A stretch of 64,000 nt of DNA, from positions 3,224,001 to 3,288,000 of the forward strand of contig NZ_CP010979.1 of NCBI RefSeq assembly GCF_000498395.2. Reading direction: 5' to 3'. The notes below the pieces were generated by a model. It was not told the DNA's origin, made no database searches, and saw nothing but the letters and a program-made list of their open reading frames with translations. This document shows, piece by piece, positions 58,495-64,000 of the stretch. Made by a program: the position numbers and the translations under genes. Numbering within the stretch: the first letter of the stretch is position 1; each line of letters starts with the position of its first letter. This DNA comes from Pseudomonas putida S13.1.2 (GTDB lineage: Bacteria; Pseudomonadota; Gammaproteobacteria; Pseudomonadales; Pseudomonadaceae).

Positions 58495-58613
58495 CTGTAG
58501 GAGCGGCCTTGTGTCGCGACCGGGCTGCGAAGCGGCCCCCGGGTTTCAGCCATGATGCACACATTGCAGGGGCTGCCTTGCAGCCCGATCGCGACACAAG
58601 GCCGCTCCTACAA
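58495..58613. repeat. REP doublet after soxR
   Basis: CTGTAGGAGCGGCCTTGTGT... (58495-58540) and complement (58563-58613) flank about 25 bp. The two arms differ at their inner ends (GGGCTGCGAAGCGGCC against GGGGCTGCCTTGCAGCCC). Confidence 0.9.
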
Positions 58614-58726
58614 GGCGCCGCGTGATCTGCAGGTGACAAGCAGACGCTTGGAACCATTGCGGCCCTTCACCGCCCTAACCCTGTGCTGTTAACCCAAAGC
58701 CGATCACAGGAAGGAACTAAGCCATC

Positions 58727-58975
58727 ATGAAACGTGAACAGATCGAAGGTGTAGCAGAGAACCTTGCAGGCAAGGCGCAGAGCGCTGTAGGCCGACTGGT
58801 CGAGGATCCTGCGCTGGAAGCCGAAGGCGATGCGCGTCAGGCAGCAGGCCAGCTGACCAAGACCTATGGTGACACGCTGGATACGGTGTCTTCGTTCGTG
58901 AAGGAAAAACCGTTCGCCGCACTGGCCATCACTGCCGCCGTCACGCTGGTGGTCTCTCGCCTGCTGCGCCGCTGA
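58727..58975 (+). CDS. CsbD-like protein with C-terminal membrane anchor
   Basis: This 82-residue protein begins like CsbD (REQIEGVAENLAGKAQSAVGRLVEDPALEAEGDARQAAGQL), a general-stress family, but its last 25 residues (EKPFAALAITAAVTLVVSRLLRR) are a membrane span with a basic end, similar to the DUF883 tail at 162-476. AAGGAA precedes the ATG by 10 nt. Function unknown; a stationary-phase or osmotic-stress role is inferred from the family. Confidence 0.85.
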   Translation: MKREQIEGVAENLAGKAQSAVGRLVEDPALEAEGDARQAAGQLTKTYGDTLDTVSSFVKEKPFAALAITAAVTLVVSRLLRR

Positions 58976-58998
58976 ACAGGGCTGCGCAAGCAGGGCCA

Positions 58999-59021
58999 GG
59001 GCCGGGTACGCCACCCGGCCC
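58999..59021. terminator. GC-rich hairpin between convergent genes
   Basis: GGGCCGGGT and ACCCGGCCC pair perfectly around five bases. There is no T run, so termination is uncertain. It lies 6 nt past the end of the OprD-type porin gene. Confidence 0.4.
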
Positions 59022-59027
59022 GCGCCA

Positions 59028-60281
59028 TCACCAGATGGCGATATCGTAGGTGAGGTACAGGCGGTTGCTGTCGCGCCCGCGGGCAAAATCCGAACGGTAG
59101 ACATAGTTGCGCAGCTTCACACCCAGCCCTTTCAGCGGCCCGCCCTGCACCACGTAGGCAAGCTCGGCGTCACGTTCCCACTCCTTGATGCCCTCGGCAC
59201 CCGAGCGGCCATTGTCGCCACTCAGGTACCGCGCCATGAAGGTCAGGCCCGGCACGCCTGCTGCCGCAAAGTTGTAGGCGTAGCTTGCCATCCAGGTCTT
59301 TTCTTCTTCCTCGATGAACTTGCCGATGCCGACGTTGCTGAACGAATACACCGTCGCGCCGCTGATGTAGGGCAGCCCTGCCTCGCCATCGAGCACCTGG
59401 TAGCCGGCACCGAGGGTATGGCCCGAATGGGCATAGGCCACCTGCCCGCTGATCATGTCGTTGTCGATGGCGCCGCCGTGGGCGGCACCGCTGTCACGGC
59501 TCTTGAAATAGCGCAGATCAGTGCTCAGCACGCCACCGGCCAGCGGCAGCTCATGTTGCAGGCCGGCAAAGTCCTGGCGGTAGAAGTGCTCGAGCTGGCC
59601 ATGGAAGTAGCTCAGGCGCAGTTGCTTGCTGACGGCAAAATCAGCGCCGGCGAAGTTGAAGTCACCCGACTTGCCGCCCGCATGGCCATCCAGGTACAGC
59701 CCGGTGCTATCGGATGAATCACGCTGCTTGAAGCGGTCCAGGTGCCCCGCCGTCAGGGTCAGCCCGTCGATATCCGCGCTGGTCAGCTGCGTGCCCTGGT
59801 ACGTCTGCGGCAACAGCCGTGCATCGTTGTAGACCAGCACGGGTGTCTTTGGCAGCAAGGTACCGTGCCTGATCACCGTCTTGCCGATACGCCCCTTGGC
59901 CGTCACCCCGGCGCTGGCGAATTCGTCTGCTGCGCGGCCGTCGTCATGCACCGGCAGCAGCCCGGTACCGCTGCGCCCGCGCCCGGAGTCCAGCCGTATG
60001 CCGACCAGGCCCAGTGCGTCCAGCCCGACCCCGAGCGTGCCGGCGGTAAAGCCCGACTGGTAGTCGAGCAGAAAACCCTGGGCCCACTCCACCCGCTCGC
60101 TTTTTGCACTGGCGGCAGCACGCGCACTCATGCCCTGCTCGTCACGGAAATTCTCGTTGAAATAGACGTTGCGCAACTGCAGCTTGAGCTTGCTGTCATC
60201 GACGAAACCGGCGGCGCCGGCAACAGGCAGGCAGCCGCAAAGCAGGCCACAAGTGGCCCCACGGAACATAGCTCGGGACAT
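59028..60281 (-). CDS. OprD-family substrate-specific porin
   Basis: This 417-residue outer-membrane porin has a signal peptide (cut near VAGAAG), the typical OprD start (FVDDSKLKLQLRNVYFNENFRD, about 26-47), WAQGFLLDYQSGFTAGTLGVGLDALGL, and the C-terminal aromatic end LYLTYDIAIW. OprD-type porins take up one class of small acids each. Its place before citrate-type and dicarboxylate-type transporters suggests a di- or tricarboxylate, as for OpdH. It is 43 bp from the CitMHS gene on the same strand. Confidence 0.9.
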   Translation of the reverse strand: MSRAMFRGATCGLLCGCLPVAGAAGFVDDSKLKLQLRNVYFNENFRDEQGMSARAAASAKSERVEWAQGFLLDYQSGFTAGTLGVGLDALGLVGIRLDSGRGRSGTGLLPVHDDGRAADEFASAGVTAKGRIGKTVIRHGTLLPKTPVLVYNDARLLPQTYQGTQLTSADIDGLTLTAGHLDRFKQRDSSDSTGLYLDGHAGGKSGDFNFAGADFAVSKQLRLSYFHGQLEHFYRQDFAGLQHELPLAGGVLSTDLRYFKSRDSGAAHGGAIDNDMISGQVAYAHSGHTLGAGYQVLDGEAGLPYISGATVYSFSNVGIGKFIEEEEKTWMASYAYNFAAAGVPGLTFMARYLSGDNGRSGAEGIKEWERDAELAYVVQGGPLKGLGVKLRNYVYRSDFARGRDSNRLYLTYDIAIW

Positions 60282-60324
60282 GATCGGTACTCTATTGTTG
60301 TTATTTGAAAGCGCGCGGCAGGGC

Positions 60325-61629
60325 TCAGACGAAGAAGGACAAAGCCCCTGTGAGCAAGGCCAGGGCGGTGATCACCAATGACGTGAGCACGGCCCACTTG
60401 AAGGTGGCCTTCTGGAAGTCACCGATGTCACGGTCGACCATGCCCACCAGCAGCAACGTCGAAGCCACCAGCGGGCTCATCAGGTGCACCGGCTGGCCGA
60501 GGACCGAGGCGCGGGCGATTTCCAACGGGTCGATGCCGTAAGCCGCTGCAGCGTTGGCCAGGATCGGCACCACGCCGAAATAGTAGGCGTCGTTGGACAA
60601 CACAAAGGTCAGCGGCATGCTGGTCAGCGCCACCACCAGCGGGAACCAGTGGCTCCATTCTTCCGGAATCCAGTCCACCAGGGTTTGCGCCAGGGCGTCG
60701 ACCATCTTGGTGCCCGAGAAGATCCCGGCAAAGATACCCGCAGCGAACACCAGCAGCACCACGGTCATGGCGTTACCCGAATGCGCCAGAATGCGCTCCT
60801 TCTGCAGTTCCAGCTGCGGGTAGTTGATCATCAGCGCGGCGACGAAGCCGATCATGAACAGGATGGCGGCATGCATCAGCCCCATCACCAGCGCGGTCAT
60901 GACGGCGATTACCAGCAACAGGTTTACATAGGCCAGCCGCGGGCGTTTGCACGGGTTGTCGCCGAGGATTTCCTTGATGTAGCAGTTGCCACCGCCGGCC
61001 TGCAGGGCGATGTTGCCGATACGGCGGCGTTCGGTACGCCCCAGCAGGAAGGCCGTGAATACTACCCAGGCCGCACCGCCGATCATGGTCGGCAGCATCG
61101 GGATGAAGTACTCGCTGGCGTCCAGCCCAAGCGCGGCGATGGCCCGCGTGGCTGGTCCGCCCCAGGGGCTCAAGCCGCTCATGATGCTCAGCGACAGCAT
61201 CGACACCGTGGCCAGGATCATCGGGTTCATGCCGATACGTTTGTAGAGTGGCAGCATGGCGGCACAGGTGATCATGTAGGTGGTCGTGCCGTCACCGTCC
61301 AGCGCCACCAGAAGCGACAGCAGTGCAGTGCCGATGGCGATCTTGACCGGGTCGCCGTTCACCCGCTTGAGGATCTTGCGGATGAGCGGATCGAACAGGC
61401 CGGCATCGATCATCAGGCCGAAGAACAGGATGGCAAACAGCAGCAAGGCTGCCGATGGCGCGACCATCTTCAGGCCGTCGAGCATCATCTTGCCCAGTTC
61501 GGGGGCAAAGCCGCCGATGACGGCGAAGACGATCGGGACAACGGTCAGCGCAACGATAGGCGACAGGCGCTTGCTCATGATCAGGTAGGTGAACGTCACC
61601 ACCATGATCAGGCCCAGGAGTGCGAGCAT
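60325..61629 (-). CDS. CitMHS-family citrate/tricarboxylate transporter
   Basis: This 434-residue inner-membrane transporter has about 12 spans and CitMHS family signatures (LVALDGDGTTTYMITCAAMLPLY, SGLSPWGGPATRAIAALGLD, FVLSNDAYYFGVVPILA). Members take up metal-citrate complexes or related tricarboxylates with protons. GAGAGAAAG precedes the ATG. It probably shares a transcript with the downstream porin. Confidence 0.9.
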   Translation of the reverse strand: MLALLGLIMVVTFTYLIMSKRLSPIVALTVVPIVFAVIGGFAPELGKMMLDGLKMVAPSAALLLFAILFFGLMIDAGLFDPLIRKILKRVNGDPVKIAIGTALLSLLVALDGDGTTTYMITCAAMLPLYKRIGMNPMILATVSMLSLSIMSGLSPWGGPATRAIAALGLDASEYFIPMLPTMIGGAAWVVFTAFLLGRTERRRIGNIALQAGGGNCYIKEILGDNPCKRPRLAYVNLLLVIAVMTALVMGLMHAAILFMIGFVAALMINYPQLELQKERILAHSGNAMTVVLLVFAAGIFAGIFSGTKMVDALAQTLVDWIPEEWSHWFPLVVALTSMPLTFVLSNDAYYFGVVPILANAAAAYGIDPLEIARASVLGQPVHLMSPLVASTLLLVGMVDRDIGDFQKATFKWAVLTSLVITALALLTGALSFFV

Positions 61630-61752
61630 GGTCTTTCTCTCTTGTTTTTATTGTGCGTGGCCGCCCGCCGGGCAGGCAGCCTCCAACCCCACTCGGCATC
61701 GCTGCGACGCTGAGTGGAATTTTAAATCAATGTTCAGTAGTGCGAACGGGGT

Positions 61753-63069
61753 TCAGCCGTGGCGGCTTGGCTCGGCGGGCCAGGCGGCCGGTTCGGGTGC
61801 AGCACAGTCTGGCTGTACCGGTTGCTCACCATTGAGTGCGCGCAACAGGGTCTCCCGCTCACAGGCATTCTCGGACAGCGAGATCACCACGGTGGCCACC
61901 GCATTGCTGGCAAGGCTGGTCAGCGCCCGGGCTTCGGACATGAAGCGGTCAATACCGATCAGCAGCGCCAGGCCAGCCAGCGGAATGTCGTGGATCACGG
62001 TCAGGGTCGAGGCCAGGGCAACGAAACCACTGCCTGTCACCCCGGCGGCGCCCTTGGACGACAGCAACATGATCGCCAGCATGGTCAGCGTCTGCCCCAG
62101 GGTGATGTCGATGTTGCAGGCCTGGGCGATGAAGATGGCCGCCAGCGACAGGTAGATGGCTGTGCCATCAAGGTTGAACGAGTACCCGGTTGGCAACACC
62201 AGGCCTACTACACCCTTCTTGCACCCCAGCTTCTCGAGCTTTTCCAGCATGCGCGGCAGCACGGGCTCGGTGGACGAAGTACCCAGCACCACCAGGAATT
62301 CCTCGCGGAAATAGCGCAGCAGTTTCCACAGGCTGAAGCCGTGGGCGCGGCAGATACCACCCAGTACGACCAGTACGAAGAACGCACAGGCGATGTACAG
62401 CGTACCTACCAGCTTGGCCAGGGCACCGAGCGAGGTGATGCCGTACTGCCCGACTGTAAAGGCCAGCGCACCAAAGGCACCCACCGGCGCAAAGCGCATC
62501 AGGTAACCAAAAATGCGGAATACCATGGTCGAGGCAGATTCCAGCACATCCAGCACTGGCTTGCCCTTGTCCCCCATGGACGACAGGGCAAAGCCGCTGA
62601 GTACGGCGATGAACAGCACCGGCAATACTTCGCCCTTGTTGAAGGCACCGATGAACGTATCGGGAATGATGTGCATGAAGAAATCGACCACGCCCAGCTT
62701 GGCGGCCGAGGCGGTGTACTGGCTGAGGCCTTCGGTGCTGAGGGTGGCGGGGTCGATGTTCATGCCCACACCGGGTTTGAACAGGTAGACCGCCGCCAGG
62801 CCAATCGCCAGGCTCACCACCGTCAGGCCCAGGAACAGCAGCAACGTCTTGCTCATCAGGCGCCCCAGCGAGCGCTTGTCGGTCATCCCGGCAATGCCGG
62901 TGACGATGGTGCAGAACACCACCGGGGCGATCATCATCTTGACCAGCTTGATGAAGGCATCACCCAAGGGCTTGAGCGCAACGGCCTGTTGCGCCCAGAA
63001 GTGGCCGACCAATACGCCCAGCAGGACGGCGCAGAGGATCTGAAAGTACAGCGATTTGGCGAGTTTCAT
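61753..63069 (-). CDS. DctA-family dicarboxylate:cation symporter
   Basis: This 438-residue inner-membrane symporter of the DAACS family has eight spans and two re-entrant loops: the serine-rich loop GTSSTEPVLPRML and the transport motif GYSFNLDGTAIY, with IGIDRFMSEARALTSLASNAVATVVIS near the end. DctA takes up succinate, malate and fumarate; this copy is in a cluster with a tautomerase and may have another carboxylate as substrate. The ribosome site is weak. It lies 72 bp after the PrpF-type gene. Confidence 0.9.
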   Translation of the reverse strand: MKLAKSLYFQILCAVLLGVLVGHFWAQQAVALKPLGDAFIKLVKMMIAPVVFCTIVTGIAGMTDKRSLGRLMSKTLLLFLGLTVVSLAIGLAAVYLFKPGVGMNIDPATLSTEGLSQYTASAAKLGVVDFFMHIIPDTFIGAFNKGEVLPVLFIAVLSGFALSSMGDKGKPVLDVLESASTMVFRIFGYLMRFAPVGAFGALAFTVGQYGITSLGALAKLVGTLYIACAFFVLVVLGGICRAHGFSLWKLLRYFREEFLVVLGTSSTEPVLPRMLEKLEKLGCKKGVVGLVLPTGYSFNLDGTAIYLSLAAIFIAQACNIDITLGQTLTMLAIMLLSSKGAAGVTGSGFVALASTLTVIHDIPLAGLALLIGIDRFMSEARALTSLASNAVATVVISLSENACERETLLRALNGEQPVQPDCAAPEPAAWPAEPSRHG

Positions 63070-63141
63070 GGGGCATCACCATTGTTGAAATTGTGCGGAT
63101 GCGCTTGTTACAAATGTGCGGCTCTGGATCGACGCCTGGTG

Positions 63142-64000
63142 CTACCCGGCCAACCTGCGGAATGTAGGGGCGTAGACGAACCCTGAGAAGAGCCGCCGGG
63201 CGGTTCGTACTACCGAGGCCTGGATGGTCTGGCCATCGGCACCGCTGCGCGTCAGGGCGATATCAATGCCGCCACTGGGGTGCTCGAGGCGGACCTCGGT
63301 CAGCTGCTGCGCGCCTTCGCCCAGCAGGTCGGCAATCACCGTGCCGGGGCTGACGCAGGCAGTTGCCAGCCCCACTGCGCCAGTGATCGCCAGGGCGCGA
63401 TGGCAGTTGTGCGGCATGAAATAACGAACCTGCAGCGTGCCGTCGTAGCGAGGCCTGGATACCAGTACCGGCTTGGGGATGACCATGCCACTGACATCGC
63501 CCAGGCCCATGGCCTTGCCGGCCTTCAAGCGCAATGCTTCAAGGCGTTCGAGCAGTTCGCTGTTGGCGTCTAGCTGGGCCGGGGTTTCCGAGCCGGTGAC
63601 ACCTAGCTGGCTGGCCTCCACCACCATCATCGGCATGGCCATATCGATGCAGGTCACCGGGACACCATCGATCAGATCCCTGGCCTGGCCGGTAGGGAAC
63701 AGCTTGCCGGTCTTGCTGCCGACTGCATCGAGGAAAGTCAGGTGCACCGGGGCGGCAGTGCCGGGTACGCCGTCGATTGCGGTACGGCCTTCGTAGCGCA
63801 CGATACCGCCTGGGGTTTCTACCAGCGAATTGACGAAGGTACCGGTGTTCAGGTTGCGAATACGGACCAGGGTCTTCCCTTCCTTGCCTTTGACCAACCC
63901 CTGTTCGATGGCGAACGGGCCAACGGCACACAGCATGTTGCCGCAGTTGGGGGCAGTATCGACGCGCCGCTGTGCAACCATCACCTGCACGAACAGGTAG
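63142..64000 (-). CDS. PrpF/GalD-family isomerase, partial (start beyond window)
   Basis: The reading frame is open to the window edge, so the N-terminal part of the gene is missing; 285 codons are seen. The sequence has the family signatures TAPNCGNMLCAVGPFAIEQGLV, AIDGVPGTAAPV, PTGQARDLIDGVPVTCIDMAMPMM and the ending VVRTARRLFSGFVYAP. The family includes 2-methylaconitate isomerase (PrpF) and 4-oxalomesaconate tautomerase (GalD); similarity to GalD is clear in the NCGN and PTG regions. The transporters downstream suggest an aconitate-like or tricarboxylate substrate rather than gallate. Confidence 0.85.
   Translation of the reverse strand, partial: YLFVQVMVAQRRVDTAPNCGNMLCAVGPFAIEQGLVKGKEGKTLVRIRNLNTGTFVNSLVETPGGIVRYEGRTAIDGVPGTAAPVHLTFLDAVGSKTGKLFPTGQARDLIDGVPVTCIDMAMPMMVVEASQLGVTGSETPAQLDANSELLERLEALRLKAGKAMGLGDVSGMVIPKPVLVSRPRYDGTLQVRYFMPHNCHRALAITGAVGLATACVSPGTVIADLLGEGAQQLTEVRLEHPSGGIDIALTRSGADGQTIQASVVRTARRLFSGFVYAPTFRRLAG

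Noticed and set aside
63142..64000. Naming the partial isomerase galD (gallate pathway)
   Set aside because: The similarity is to the family as a whole, and the neighbours are citrate and dicarboxylate transporters rather than gal genes.

Overview
The window is a high-GC gammaproteobacterial chromosome segment that I assign to the Pseudomonas putida group. The support is gene content and order (sigX-oprF, the crfX/cmpX/cmaX set, nasS-nasT-nasA, ppsA/ppsR, 1,621-residue gdhB, rlmL, dgt), DUF3077/DUF6124-type small proteins, and thirteen intergenic REP doublets of the P. putida kind. No tRNA, rRNA, CRISPR array, phage or insertion sequence was seen. The first 161 bases hold no gene I can support. 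The last gene (PrpF/GalD family, minus strand) runs off the right edge.

Layout. 0.2-2.7 kb: a three-gene membrane operon (DUF883/YqjD-like, YqjE-like, small YqjK-position protein) and dGTPase dgt. 2.9-7.2 kb: a BvgA/BvgS-like two-component pair. 7.2-16 kb: yggL, dacB (PBP4), a CHASE-PAS-GGDEF cyclase, rlmL, rmf and pyrD. 16-22 kb: nitrate assimilation control and uptake: nasS, nasT, a leader with a sigma54 promoter, an ANTAR-type hexaloop hairpin and a terminator, then nasA, a PP2C-kinase fusion and cobA. 22-26.6 kb: envelope-stress block oprF, sigX, cmpX, crfX, cmaX, then rraA. 26.8-37 kb: alpha/beta hydrolase, ppsA with its divergent regulator ppsR, gdhB and a small conserved protein. 37-39.4 kb: a LysR regulator divergent from a diaminopimelate-decarboxylase paralogue. 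39.5-43.6 kb: FecI/FecR/TonB-receptor iron signalling set. 43.7-46.3 kb: orphan ORF, NUDIX hydrolase, LysR and a YjaB-like acetyltransferase. 46.5-51.6 kb: AraC regulator plus a complete EmrAB-TolC-type tripartite pump. 51.7-53.6 kb: DUF3077 pair, a large inverted-repeat element, and a GntR/UTRA regulator. 53.7-58.5 kb: SoxR with a divergent RND pump operon whose inner-membrane gene carries a frameshift. 58.7-64 kb: CsbD-like protein, then an OprD porin, CitMHS transporter, DctA-type symporter and PrpF/GalD-family isomerase, probably for a di- or tricarboxylate.

The most informative non-coding signals are the nasA leader (sigma54 box, NasT-type hairpin, attenuator), the SoxR box inside a 19-bp promoter spacer, two 21-bp-spaced direct repeats between the AraC regulator and its efflux operon, a perfect 22-bp palindrome ahead of the lysA paralogue, and a nested inverted-repeat element at 52.5-52.8 kb related to a simpler copy at 46.3 kb. 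I found no single locus that I can defend as a wholly new system. The best leads are the PP2C-kinase fusion inside the nitrate locus, the composite inverted-repeat element, and a short unassigned ORF behind the iron receptor.
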